From Dactylosporangium siamense (GTDB taxonomy: Bacteria; Actinomycetota; Actinomycetes; Mycobacteriales; Micromonosporaceae), in assembly GCF_016862795.1 (NCBI RefSeq), contig NZ_BONQ01000083.1, positions 124,001-188,000 of the forward strand: a stretch of DNA of 64,000 bases, in the 5' to 3' direction. Every line of letters begins with the position of its first letter. Positions within the stretch are counted from its first letter, which is position 1. Shown in pieces: positions 20,422 to 30,270 of this stretch. The notes under the pieces were generated by a model. That model saw only the letters and a list, made by a program, of their open reading frames with translations, ran no database searches and was not told the DNA's origin. A program made the position numbers and the translations under genes.

Positions 20422-20493
20422 ATGTGGCAGACGGTTCTCCTTCTTCGTCGCCGCGACGAGGCCCGACAGGCCGGCACCTCGTCGCGGGGTTGA
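20422..20493 (+). CDS. leuA leader peptide
   Basis: 23 codons, reading MWQTVLLLRRRDEARQAG and ending SSRG. Three consecutive leucine codons (CTC CTT CTT, codons 6-8) include two CTT, a rare choice in this GC-rich genome. They lie 5 nt before the first arm of an attenuator stem. Short leaders with leucine runs upstream of leuA are known in actinobacteria. Stalling at these codons when charged tRNA-Leu is scarce would cover the 20451-20460 arm. Confidence 0.75.
   Translation: MWQTVLLLRRRDEARQAGTSSRG
20451..20487 (+). promoter_or_regulatory. Attenuator stem in leuA leader
   Basis: CCGCGACGAG at 20451-20460 and CTCGTCGCGG at 20478-20487 form a perfect 10-bp stem overlapping the second half of the leader peptide. 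There is no U-run after it, so it may be an anti-terminator, a pause hairpin, or act through coupling rather than as a classical terminator. Confidence 0.65.
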
Positions 20494-20556
20494 GTCGCGT
20501 CTGCGCTCCTGCCGGTCGACCCTTCCTGGTCCAGACCACCTTTTCAGGAGCATTGA

Positions 20557-22266
<1,710 letters not shown>

Positions 22267-22289
22267 TCGTCGTTTCGCCGTTTTCGAAT

Positions 22290-22322
22290 GGGCCGGCCCT
22301 TCTGGGCCGGCCCGCTCGCTTT
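22290..22322 (+). terminator. Terminator after leuA
   Basis: GGGCCGGCCC (22290-22299), loop TTCT, GGGCCGGCCC (22304-22313), then CGCTCGCTTTT. The arms are complementary. The following 22323-22493 holds no recognisable gene. Confidence 0.85.
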
Positions 22323-22493
22323 TATGTGGGTCCTGCCCAGATTTTCGTTCGCATACGGCAGATCCTGCCGGTCCCGGCGTCCCGGCCGACAGGGACTGCG
22401 GTCCCGTCTTCCTGGGGTTCTCTCCCGGGTCGTGTCGGGAATCGCACCGTGGCGCTGCGCGCGCCGCGTGCGCCGATGCCGCACAGTGGTGGC

Positions 22494-23198
22494 GTGCGCC
22501 CCTCCAACGGCAAAGCCGTCATCCTCGCCCTCGCGCTCGCCACGGTGCTCACCGGCGCCGGCAGCTGCGAGGTCACCTCCACACCGGGCGCGGCCGCGCC
22601 CAGTTCGACGTCCACGGCTGGCAGCGGTGGTGGCACCACCGGCGCGACCAAGCCGCCGGCCGGGAACCCCGCCGCCGCCTCGGCAGCGCTCGAACAGCTC
22701 ACCGTCGCTGCGAACGGCTCGATGGCCGGCTACACCCGCGAGAAGTTCACCCACTGGATCGGCCAGGGCGACGGCTGCGACACCCGCGACGTCGTGCTCA
22801 AGCGTGACGGCAAGGACGTCAAGGCCGACGCCGAGTGCAAGATCCTCTCCGGTGCCTGGTACAGCCCGTACGACGACAAGAACCTCACCGACCCCAAGGC
22901 CCTCGACATCGACCACATGGTCCCGCTCGCGGCCGGCTGGCGCTCGGGTGCCAGCAAGTGGACCGATGAACAGCGCAAACAGTTCGCCAACGACCTGACA
23001 CGCCCACAGCTCTTCGCCGTCAGCCTCCAGTCGAACCGGTCCAAGGGTGACCAGGACCCGTCGACGTGGAAGCCGCCGAACAAGGCCTACTGGTGCACGT
23101 ATGCGCAAAACTGGGTAACGGTGAAGAGTTTTTACAAGCTGACCGTCAGCACCGCCGAGAAGTCGGCCCTGACGGAGATGCTCGCGACCTGCAAGTAG
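22494..23198 (+). CDS. Secreted HNH endonuclease family protein (DUF1524)
   Basis: 234 residues. An N-terminal hydrophobic export segment (VILALALATVLTGAGSC) is followed by a Gly/Ser/Thr-rich spacer and a C-terminal HNH-type domain: LDIDHMVPLAAGW holds the catalytic Asp-His pair, and QSNRSKGDQDPSTW carries the downstream Asn and Lys. Predicted extracellular nuclease for DNA scavenging or defence. The cysteine after the hydrophobic segment fits the lipobox only weakly. GTG 22494 is preferred; ATG 22476 is in frame. Confidence 0.85.
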   Translation: MRPSNGKAVILALALATVLTGAGSCEVTSTPGAAAPSSTSTAGSGGGTTGATKPPAGNPAAASAALEQLTVAANGSMAGYTREKFTHWIGQGDGCDTRDVVLKRDGKDVKADAECKILSGAWYSPYDDKNLTDPKALDIDHMVPLAAGWRSGASKWTDEQRKQFANDLTRPQLFAVSLQSNRSKGDQDPSTWKPPNKAYWCTYAQNWVTVKSFYKLTVSTAEKSALTEMLATCK

Positions 23199-23236
23199 CC
23201 AGGTTTTCTCTCGTTTTGTGATGAAGGGCGGCCGAG

Positions 23237-23776
23237 ATGGCAGACGCAGCACCGGGGCCGGCCGCGGCACCGGCTACTACGGAGGCACCGGCCGCTCCTT
23301 CCGCTGTGGCGGGGTCCGTGGCCACGGGTGCCGTGGCGGCGGGTCCGGCTGCGGGGACGGGTCCGGCGGCAGCGACTGCCGCCGCCGCGGCCGCGGCACC
23401 AGCTGCGAATGCGGCACCAGCTCCGGATGCGACCCCGGCTTCGGCTGGGGCCGCTGCGGACGCTCCCGGTGCTTCCGTGCCGGCCGATGCTGCCGCGGCC
23501 CCACCAGCTGGCGGTCCGGCGGTGCCCGCGCCGTTGACGACCGACATCATGGCGGGGCCGGGCGGGGTGATGACCGACGAGGTCGGCGTGGTCACCGGCG
23601 AGCTCACCCTGCGCTCCGAGGTTGACGCCACGGGCGCCGCGCTCGTGCGGGTCCAGTACAAGGACGCCGAGGAGTGGTACGTGGTGACCGGCACCAAGAC
23701 CCACCTCGGCGACCCAGCCGACATCGCCGCGGTGCACGCCGTGGCGGTCGGCATCCTGAACCGTCCCGAAGGCTAG
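23237..23776 (+). CDS. Ala/Pro-rich hypothetical protein
   Basis: 179 residues. The first 100 are almost entirely Ala, Pro, Gly and Thr and likely disordered. The last 80 form a compact, non-repetitive domain (GELTLRSEVDATGAALVRVQYKDAEEWYVVTG then HAVAVGILN) with predicted alternating strands. Function unknown. No export signal, so probably cytoplasmic. Confidence 0.6.
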   Translation: MADAAPGPAAAPATTEAPAAPSAVAGSVATGAVAAGPAAGTGPAAATAAAAAAAPAANAAPAPDATPASAGAAADAPGASVPADAAAAPPAGGPAVPAPLTTDIMAGPGGVMTDEVGVVTGELTLRSEVDATGAALVRVQYKDAEEWYVVTGTKTHLGDPADIAAVHAVAVGILNRPEG

Positions 23777-23808
23777 CCCGCCCGGCGGCCCTAGCCGCCC
23801 GGCGTTCG

Positions 23809-24402
23809 CTAGACCGCCCGGCGCCCCTCGAAGGCGCGGCCGAGCGTGATCTCGTCCGCGTATTCGAGGTCACCGCCGACCGGCAGCCCGCTGGCGAGGC
23901 GGGTCACGTTGAGGCCCATCGGCTTGACCAGCAGCGCCAGGTACGTCGCGGTGGCCTCGCCCTCGGTGTTGGGGTCCGTCGCGAGGATCAGCTCCTTGCA
24001 GGTGCCGTCCGCGAGCCGCATCATCAGCTCGCGGACCTTCAGGTTGTCCGGCCCGACACCCTCGAGCGGGTTGATCGCCCCGCCGAGCACGTGGTACCTG
24101 CCCCGGAACTCACCGGTCCGCTCGATCGCGACGACGTCCTTCGGCTCCTCGACGACGCAGTACACCTCGTCGCTGCGGCGTGGATCGCGACAGATCCGGC
24201 ACAGATCCGACTCCGCGACATTGAAGCAGCGCGTGCAGAACCGCACGAGCTCCTTCACCCGGGTCAACGCCTGGGCGAGCCGCTTCACGTCCGACGGGTC
24301 GGACGACAGCACATGGAACGCGATCCGCTGCGCGCTCTTCGGACCGACGCCGGGCAGCCTGCCCAACTCGTCGATCAGATCCTGGATGGCACCTTCGTAC
24401 AT
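23809..24402 (-). CDS. recR: Recombination mediator protein RecR
   Basis: 197 residues, normal length. It has an N-terminal HhH ([18 protein letters not shown]), the four-cysteine zinc finger ([19 protein letters not shown]) and a TOPRIM domain ([18 protein letters not shown]). It acts with RecO and RecF to load RecA at gaps. Encoded 9 bp after ybaB and downstream of dnaX, the standard bacterial gene order. Confidence 0.96.
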   Translation of the reverse strand: MYEGAIQDLIDELGRLPGVGPKSAQRIAFHVLSSDPSDVKRLAQALTRVKELVRFCTRCFNVAESDLCRICRDPRRSDEVYCVVEEPKDVVAIERTGEFRGRYHVLGGAINPLEGVGPDNLKVRELMMRLADGTCKELILATDPNTEGEATATYLALLVKPMGLNVTRLASGLPVGGDLEYADEITLGRAFEGRRAV

Positions 24403-24411
24403 CTGCGGCGG

Positions 24412-24756
24412 TTAGAATCCGGGCAGCCCGAGGCCGCCACCCAACCCGCCGAGCCCCGCCGTCAGCGGACCCATCTTCTCCTCCGTCAGGTCCTTCGCGG
24501 CCTTCGCGGCGTTGTGCAGCGCGGCGACCACGAGGTCCTCAAGGGTCTCCACGTCCTCCGGGTCGACCGCCTTCGGGTCGATCTTGATGCTGACCACCTC
24601 ACCGGACCCGCGCACGACCGCCGTGACCAGGCCACCACCGGCAGTGCCGGTCAGCTCGGCCTCGGCCAACTCGGCCTGCGCGGCAACCATCTGCTGCTGC
24701 ATCTTCTGCGCCTGCTTCATCATCTGCTGCAGGTTGGGCTGTCCACCGGGGCGCAC
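24412..24756 (-). CDS. YbaB/EbfC nucleoid-associated protein
   Basis: 114 residues from GTG 24756, which has AGAGGAG 6 nt upstream. The N-terminal coiled helix is rich in Gln and Met ([15 protein letters not shown]); the centre has the family strand pair ([22 protein letters not shown]); the C-terminus is glycine-rich. Small dimeric DNA-binding protein, co-transcribed with recR in most bacteria. Confidence 0.92.
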   Translation of the reverse strand: MRPGGQPNLQQMMKQAQKMQQQMVAAQAELAEAELTGTAGGGLVTAVVRGSGEVVSIKIDPKAVDPEDVETLEDLVVAALHNAAKAAKDLTEEKMGPLTAGLGGLGGGLGLPGF

Positions 24757-24969
24757 GGTCTGCTCCTCTTCGATACTCGGCAATGCTCAGCTGGTCTTAC
24801 CTGGCCCGTCCAACTGGTTACCCAGCCGGCGGTCTGTCCTGACGCTGCATCTTCCCGCATCCCGCCCAGGCCCGCCGCACGCCGTCCCGCCTGGTTCGTC
24901 GCGCGTCTCGTGAGCCGTTTCGGGTCATGCTCGGCGCGGCGTCCCTCTTTGCTCGTGCTCGGCCTGCTT

Positions 24970-25460
24970 TTGGTCGGACTCACAGCGTGCTTGGTCCTGC
25001 TCACAGCGTGTGCGTTGTTCGTGCTCAGCGCGCTTGGTCGTACTCAGCGTGCATTGTTCGTGCTCAGCGTGCGTTGGTCGTGCTCAGCGGGCCGGGCCAT
25101 CCCCCTGCGTGCCGGTCCTGCTCGGCAGGCCTCGTCGTGCTCGGCGTCACTCGTGTGGTGCCCAGCGTGCCATCTCGCGTCACGGTCGGTGCGCCAGGTC
25201 GTGCTCGGCGTGCCGCCAGGCCCAATGGTGCGCTCGCCTTGCCGCTCCGACTGCCGTTCTGCCTGCTGCTCGCATTGCCGCACCGACTGCCGTTCTGCCT
25301 GCTGCTCTGCCTGCCGCTCTGCCCGGTGCTCGCCTTGCCACTCCGGCTGCCGCTCTGCCCGGTGCTCGCCTTGCTGCTCGGGCTTGGTGTTCGGTCTGCC
25401 GCTCTGCCTTGTGCTCGGCCTGCGGTTCGGCCCGGTGCTCGGCTCGCGTGGTCCGCCGGG
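24970..25460. repeat. Degenerate tandem repeats between dnaX and ybaB
   Basis: Two repeat families fill the 738-bp spacer. Units like TTGGTCGTGCTCAGCGTGC (19-24 bp) start at 24970, 24991, 25015, 25034, 25054 and 25074. Units like TGCCGCTCCGACTGCCGT (36 bp, later 24 bp) start at 25240, 25276, 25312 and 25336, continuing less regularly to 25460. Open frames here are repetitive low-complexity strings and are not called as genes. Confidence 0.8.
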
Positions 25461-25494
25461 TCCCGAGCTCGTGGTCATGGTTGGCGTGGTGGGC

Positions 25495-28400
25495 TCAGCT
25501 CGTCGTCTCGCCGATCTTCTCCGCACCGAGGGCCTCGCTGAGCAACCGCAGCGCGGCCTCCTCGCTCGACTCCCGCACGGAGTTGGCATCGTCGAGCAGT
25601 TCATCCCCCGGGTCCAACCCCGGAAACCGCGGATCGGCGACGGGTCGGTCATAGTCCGGGTCGAACGGTGGCTCGTCCGCCCCCGCGCCCTCCCACACCG
25701 ACTCGACCACCGGCGCGGATGCCGCCCCGCCCCGCCGCGGTGCGTTGGCCGCCCGGCTGGCGGCCTCCCGGGCCTGCTCGATGGCACTGCGCGGCCGGGT
25801 GCCGTTCTGCGGTTTGGCGCCACCTTGCGTGCGGGCGCCGTTGGAGGACTGGCCGCCGTGCGTCCCGGTGGACGGACCCCCGCCGTTCGACGACGGGCCT
25901 ACTTGCGTGCCCGCACCGTTGAACGACGACCCGGCACCCTGCGGCCTGGTCGTGACCTGCGCCGAACCACCCGGAGCCGAACCACTTGAACCCAAGCCAC
26001 CCGAACCCGAACCACCCGACCCCAGGCCACCAGAACTCAGACCACCCGGAGCCGAACCACCCGGAGTGCTGGTGACGGGCCAGTCGCTTGCCTGCGCGCC
26101 ACCCACGTGGGTCTGGTCGCCGCCGGTTGAGCCGCCCTGGCCGGCCAGCCCGCGCGGATCCGCCAGCGCCCCACCGGACGGTGTGCGGACCACCCCGCCG
26201 GGGACCGCCGTCGTCGGCCAGCCGTCTGCCTGCGTGGCCATCCCGCCCGGCACAGCAGGCGTCGGCCACCCGTCAGCCTGGCCACCGCCCGCGCGGCCGC
26301 CCGGCGCGGTCTGCGCCGCGGTGCCGCCCGGCACGGCCTGTGCCGCGGTGCCGCCCGGCACGGCGGTCGTGGGCCACCCGCCCGGAGTACCGGCGGCGGC
26401 GCCAGGCACTGCCGCCGGGGTGGGCCAGCCGTCCCCCGGACCCACCGACCCGGCTGTGGCGCCGGACCTGGCGGAGGCCATGCTGAGGTCCGCCGTCCGC
26501 GCGTCGGCCGGCACGGGGTCGCCCGCTGGACGTGCCGGCGTCGGCCAGGCCTCGGCGGCCTGCTGAGGCACCGCCACGCCGCCACGAGGACCGCTGTCAG
26601 CAGGTCCCGGCGGACTGCCCGGCCCGGAGGGTGACGTCGGTCGCGGCGGACTGGGCCGGCTACCGCCACCCCCACCGCCCGGCTGCCCGCCGACCTCGCA
26701 CCTGATCTGCCACTTGCCGCCGAGCAACTCGCTCAGCGCGGCGATCAGCACGTCGGGTGAGGCATTGAGCATGTTGGCGTGCGCCGTGTGCTTGAACCCG
26801 AGCACCAGCGTGGTGCCCGCGACGTCCTGCACGGTCGCCTCGCGGACGATCGCCGCGGCCTTCTTCGACTTCCCGCTCACCAGGGACAGCACCTCCGCCC
26901 ACACCCGCCGGACCGCGCCGGCGTCGAGCGCACCGACCGCCTGCCCACCCTGCACCGCCTGAGGGGCTGCGGGAGGGGCAGTCGGCTGGGAGGAGACAGG
27001 CTGAGGCGGGCCAGAAGGAGGTGAAGCGGGCTGCTCGTGCCCAACCGGCGCCGCGGCCACCTGCTCAGCCGGTGCCGGCCGCTCTGCCAAAGACGCAGCC
27101 GAAGACACGGACGAAGCCGAAGACGCGGGCGTAGGCACAGGTGACACGGCCGGCTGACTGGGCGCAGCCGGCTCGACAACAGGCGCGAAGGCCGCAGGCG
27201 CGGCGGACACTGGCGCAGAGGACACAGGCGCAGAGGCCACGGGCGCAGAGGCCACGGGCGCAGAGGCCACGGGCGCAGAGGCCACAGGCGCGGAGGCCAC
27301 AGGCGCGGAGGCCACAGGCGCGCCACCGACCGGCGCCGCAACAGCGCCGCCCGCCAGCACCCGACGCTCCATCCGCTCCAGCCGCTGCAGCAGCGCATTG
27401 CTGGAGTCGTCCGCCCCGGGCAGCAGCATGCGGGCCGTGATCAGCTCCAGCAGCAGCCGCGGCGCGGTGGTCCCGCGCATCTCGGTCAGCCCGTTGTGGA
27501 CGATGTCGGCGAACCGCGAGAGGGTCGCCTGCCCGAGCTGGGTCGCCTGGGCACCCATCCGCTCGAGCTGGTCGTGCGGCGCGTCCAGCAGGCCTTTCGC
27601 GACCGCGTCGGGGACCTGCTGGAGGACGATGAGGTCGCGGAGCCGCTCGAGCAGGTCGGAGGCGAACCGCCGCGGGTCGTGCCCCGCCTCGACGACCCTG
27701 TCGATGACGCCATAGGCGCCGCGCCCGTCGTCGGCGGCGAGCGAGTCGCACATCTCGTCGATGAGGGCAACGTCGGTGACGCCGAGCAGGGCCACGGCCC
27801 GCCGGTAGGTGACGCCGTCAGGGCCGGCGCCCGAGATCAGCTGGTCGAGGACCGAGAGCGAGTCCCGGGCACTGCCCGCGCCCGCCCTGACCACGAGCGG
27901 GAACACGGCCGGCTCGACGGTGACGCCCTCAGCGGCGGTCAGCTGCTCCAGGTAGGGACGGAGCACCCCCGGCGGGATCAGCCGGAACGGGTAGTGGTGG
28001 GTGCGGGACTTGATCGTCCCGAGCACCTTCTCGGGCTCAGTGGTCGCGAAGACGAACTTCACGTATTCCGGCGGCTCTTCGACGAGCTTGAGCAGCGCGT
28101 TGAACCCGGCCGACGAGACCATGTGCGCCTCGTCGATGACGTAGACCTTGAACCGGCTGGAGACCGGCGCGAAGAACGCCCGCTCCCGCAGGTCACGCGC
28201 GTCGTCGACGCCACCGTGGCTGGCGGCGTCGATCTCGATGACGTCGATCGAGCCGGAACCGTCGGGCGCGAGCGCGCGGCACGAGTCACAGTCGCCGCAC
28301 GGGTCGGGCGTGGGGCCCTTCTCACAGTTCAGCGAGCGGGCGAGGATGCGCGCGCTACTGGTCTTGCCGCAGCCGCGCGGTCCGGAGAACAGGTAGGCAT

Positions 28401-28512
28401 GGTTGAGCCGTCCCGAGCGCAACGCCTGCGACAGCGGCTCTGTGACGTGCTCCTGCCCGATCACCTCGGCGAACGTGCGAGGCCGGTACTTGCGGTACAG
28501 CGCGAGCGCCAC
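25495..28512 (-). CDS. dnaX: DNA polymerase III subunit gamma/tau
   Basis: 1005 residues, very long for the family because of its tail. The N-terminal AAA+ clamp-loader module has Walker A GPRGCGKT at 44-51, the four-Cys zinc site (Cys 63, 72, 75, 78), DEAH (YVIDEAHMVS) and the sensor region. Residues about 400-520 contain VASAP repeats, and the tau-like domain VRRVWAEVLSLVSGKSKKAAAIV follows. The last 400 residues are Gly, Pro, Ser and Thr-rich and probably disordered. GTG 28512 has GGAGG upstream. No slippery frameshift site was seen. Confidence 0.95.
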   Translation of the reverse strand: MALALYRKYRPRTFAEVIGQEHVTEPLSQALRSGRLNHAYLFSGPRGCGKTSSARILARSLNCEKGPTPDPCGDCDSCRALAPDGSGSIDVIEIDAASHGGVDDARDLRERAFFAPVSSRFKVYVIDEAHMVSSAGFNALLKLVEEPPEYVKFVFATTEPEKVLGTIKSRTHHYPFRLIPPGVLRPYLEQLTAAEGVTVEPAVFPLVVRAGAGSARDSLSVLDQLISGAGPDGVTYRRAVALLGVTDVALIDEMCDSLAADDGRGAYGVIDRVVEAGHDPRRFASDLLERLRDLIVLQQVPDAVAKGLLDAPHDQLERMGAQATQLGQATLSRFADIVHNGLTEMRGTTAPRLLLELITARMLLPGADDSSNALLQRLERMERRVLAGGAVAAPVGGAPVASAPVASAPVASAPVASAPVASAPVASAPVSSAPVSAAPAAFAPVVEPAAPSQPAVSPVPTPASSASSVSSAASLAERPAPAEQVAAAPVGHEQPASPPSGPPQPVSSQPTAPPAAPQAVQGGQAVGALDAGAVRRVWAEVLSLVSGKSKKAAAIVREATVQDVAGTTLVLGFKHTAHANMLNASPDVLIAALSELLGGKWQIRCEVGGQPGGGGGGSRPSPPRPTSPSGPGSPPGPADSGPRGGVAVPQQAAEAWPTPARPAGDPVPADARTADLSMASARSGATAGSVGPGDGWPTPAAVPGAAAGTPGGWPTTAVPGGTAAQAVPGGTAAQTAPGGRAGGGQADGWPTPAVPGGMATQADGWPTTAVPGGVVRTPSGGALADPRGLAGQGGSTGGDQTHVGGAQASDWPVTSTPGGSAPGGLSSGGLGSGGSGSGGLGSSGSAPGGSAQVTTRPQGAGSSFNGAGTQVGPSSNGGGPSTGTHGGQSSNGARTQGGAKPQNGTRPRSAIEQAREAASRAANAPRRGGAASAPVVESVWEGAGADEPPFDPDYDRPVADPRFPGLDPGDELLDDANSVRESSEEAALRLLSEALGAEKIGETTS
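27212..27316 (-). repeat. 15-bp coding tandem repeat inside dnaX
   Basis: Seven units of GGCGCAGAGGCCACG or close variants at 27212, 27227, 27242, 27257, 27272, 27287 and 27302. In frame on the minus strand they encode VASAP. Copy-number change would keep the frame. Confidence 0.85.
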
Positions 28513-28623
28513 CAGCGGACCTCCGTTCGCGTCATCGGCTCGGTGTGGCGGGCCGGGACCACGGTACCTCCAGGCACCGACAAAATCGCTCCGCCGCAAC
28601 CCGCCCGTGGCCCGGACATGAAG

Positions 28624-28713
28624 AGGCCACCCGTGCACCCGTCAGAGCTCACTTATCCTTGCTGCCTTCCGGCCCTGGGGAGGTTCGTAAGATGACGCCG
28701 CACGAGTGGCTTA
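28624..28713 (-). ncRNA. ffs: Bacterial small SRP RNA (4.5S)
   Basis: On the minus strand the conserved domain IV is visible: CAGGGCCGGAAGGCAGCAAG with the GGAA tetraloop. Outer arms GCCACTCGTG (from 28710) and CACGGGTGGC (ending 28626) pair with one G-U. It is the RNA scaffold of the signal recognition particle, acting with Ffh in membrane targeting. Lying next to dnaX is a common actinobacterial arrangement. Ends are estimated to a few bases. Confidence 0.9.
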
Positions 28714-28767
28714 GGAACACAATACCCCGTAGCGCGCGGCGGTCGGGGCATGGGTATCCTGGCGCAC

Positions 28768-28855
28768 GGAGGATTCGCCTAGAGGCCTAGGGCGCACGCT
28801 TGGAAAGCGTGTTGGGATAAAACCCTCACGAGTTCGAATCTCGTATCCTCCGCCA
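28768..28855 (+). tRNA. tRNA-Ser(GGA)
   Basis: Long-variable-arm class II tRNA. Acceptor arms GGAGGAT (28768-28774) and ATCCTCC (28845-28851); anticodon loop TTGGAAA within CACGC/GCGTG gives GGA; T loop GTTCGAATC. Discriminator G and CCA are encoded. Confidence 0.95.
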
Positions 28856-28869
28856 GCCTGACCAGGCAG

Positions 28870-28903
28870 AACGCCGGGAAGCCCGCCAGGGCCGCCCGGC
28901 GTT
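28870..28903 (+). terminator. Terminator between tRNA-Ser(GGA) and lipoprotein gene
   Basis: AACGCCGGG (28870-28878) pairs with CCCGGCGTT (28895-28903), followed by TCGGCTT. It can serve both the tRNA (+) and the convergent lipoprotein gene. Confidence 0.7.
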
Positions 28904-28912
28904 TCGGCTTCT

Positions 28913-29419
28913 CTAGCCACCCAGCCGTCCCAGGTCGGCGAGGGTGAACCGCAGGCCGGCCTCGTCGACCGGGGTCACCGTGCCGTCATTTTCCAGTCGG
29001 TACTGCCCCTGCGCGGGGTTGAGCAGTGAGGCCGGAGCGTCGGGGTACAGCTCGACGAACACCAGATAGTGACCGCTCGGTCGCAGACTGACACTGCCGG
29101 CCTCGATGAACTCCGTGCCCTTGTAGCGGCCACCGCCCTGCTTGATCTCCAGCACGGGCGGCGCCTCGCCTTTGAAGATCCGTCCGACGGTGGCGGCGAA
29201 CACGGTGTGCACGTCGGGCACCGTCGTCGTCGCTCCGCGAACCTCGGCCTTCCCGGCGAGGGTCACCTCGGCGACGAGGTCGGCCTTGGCGAACAGCTCG
29301 GCCAGTGTCTGATATTGGGGGTAATCGACCTGATATTTGACCGTTTTAGCCGCCATGTCCGGCATTCGGTTGCAGCCCGCCAGCGCGAGCAGCAGGACGG
29401 CGAGCAAGGCGACCCTCAT
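28913..29419 (-). CDS. Lipoprotein of unknown function
   Basis: 168 residues from ATG 29419. Export helix and lipobox (VLLLALAGC) with the lipidated Cys near residue 16. The mature domain (VAEVTLAGKAEVRGA, then VFAATVGRIFKGEAPPVLEIKQGG) reads like the small beta-rich domain often found in secreted proteins of Gram-positives. Function unknown. Confidence 0.78.
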   Translation of the reverse strand: MRVALLAVLLLALAGCNRMPDMAAKTVKYQVDYPQYQTLAELFAKADLVAEVTLAGKAEVRGATTTVPDVHTVFAATVGRIFKGEAPPVLEIKQGGGRYKGTEFIEAGSVSLRPSGHYLVFVELYPDAPASLLNPAQGQYRLENDGTVTPVDEAGLRFTLADLGRLGG

Positions 29420-29555
29420 GCGGCTTGGACTCCCAACCGGCCGGTCCGGTTCCCCGCGCTCAATCTGCCATATAGCTGAATGTGAGCTAGCGGATAGTGA
29501 CGGCACATGCGACGATGAGCGCATGGCCAAACCGGCTCTGGAGGCGTTGAAACAC

Positions 29556-29585
29556 AACAGCACCCGGCGGCCACCGGGTGCTGTT
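29556..29585. terminator. Perfect 12-bp hairpin
   Basis: AACAGCACCCGG (29556-29567), loop CGGCCA, CCGGGTGCTGTT (29574-29585). It lies between the divergent lipoprotein and DUF6232 genes and has only a short T-run. Confidence 0.6.
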
Positions 29586-29689
29586 TGTGATCGCTTCCAC
29601 CTCTACGACTACGCGGAGGGTCAGCGGTGATACCCACAGCAATCCTTGCGCATCCAGAACCCCTCCGCAAGACCGAGAGGGGAAAGGAG

Positions 29690-29962
29690 ATGCGCACCTT
29701 CTATCGGAGTCCGGACATCCTGGTCACCAGCGACCACGTTGCCGTCCTCCGGCCTAGTCCAGCCCGCTTCCGGATGACCGAACTGCGTGGCGCGTACATC
29801 GTCCGGCACGGATCTCCGTCGATCCGCCCACTGCTGGAGATCAGAGCGCGCTACGGCAGCAGCGACGTTCGACTCTTCTGCACCACGGACGCCCGCACCT
29901 TCGGTCAGGTCCGTCGTGCCTTGATCAGAGCCCTTGAGCAGTGCAAACCAGCACGTAGTTAG
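29690..29962 (+). CDS. DUF6232-like protein, short form
   Basis: 90 residues. The pattern FYRSPDILVTSDHVAVL ... RMTELRGAYIVRHG ... FGQVRRALIRALE matches the longer DUF6232 protein at 31873-32352, except that the central two-helix membrane segment is missing. ATG 29690 directly follows GGGGAAAGGAG. The family is common in actinomycetes and uncharacterised. A terminator hairpin follows at 29972. Confidence 0.7.
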   Translation: MRTFYRSPDILVTSDHVAVLRPSPARFRMTELRGAYIVRHGSPSIRPLLEIRARYGSSDVRLFCTTDARTFGQVRRALIRALEQCKPARS

Positions 29963-29971
29963 GTCCCGAAA

Positions 29972-30003
29972 GACCGCGCGCGAGCTAAGCCTCGCGCGCG
30001 GTC
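29972..30003 (+). terminator. Terminator hairpin after DUF6232 gene
   Basis: GACCGCGCGCGAG (29972-29984), loop CTAAGC, CTCGCGCGCGGTC (29991-30003), followed by ATCTTG. The rest of the spacer to 30270 holds no gene apart from a palindrome at 30172. Confidence 0.75.
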
Positions 30004-30171
30004 ATCTTGAGTTCATTGAGATGATGCAAAAATGCAACTTGCAATATCGCACCCTGCGGGGTAGCCAGTCGTTACCATCCCGTGGGCAGCTACCCGCGCG
30101 CCCGTTCTGGTATGCGTCCTCCCATGAGGCTGACGCGCGGCACAGCACGCGCTTGCTACGGTTTTTGGCAT

Positions 30172-30187
30172 TGAGTGCGTGCACTCA
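30172..30187. promoter_or_regulatory. Palindrome upstream of XRE/DUF5753 gene
   Basis: TGAGTGC, GT, GCACTCA, a 16-bp palindrome about 85 bp upstream of the regulator start and preceded by a T-rich stretch (GGTTTTTGG). Possible operator; the cognate protein is unproven. Confidence 0.45.
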
Positions 30188-30270
30188 CGATCATGCGCGT
30201 AGGGTCTGGAAGTGGCTAGCCGCCTGCAATATTTCAGGTAGACATGTGTCCCTTGGAGGGGCTGGACGTC

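Noticed and set aside
25044-25823. Minus-strand ORF with repeated GEHRAERQ-like peptides
   Set aside because: It overlaps the dnaX 3' end and merely translates the tandem repeats.
25495-28512. Programmed frameshift producing gamma in dnaX
   Set aside because: No A-rich slippery run or following stem was seen near the end of the AAA+ domain.
28560-28638. N-terminal extension of dnaX
   Set aside because: GGAGG and the conserved LYRKYRP start lie at 28512; the extension runs towards the SRP RNA gene.
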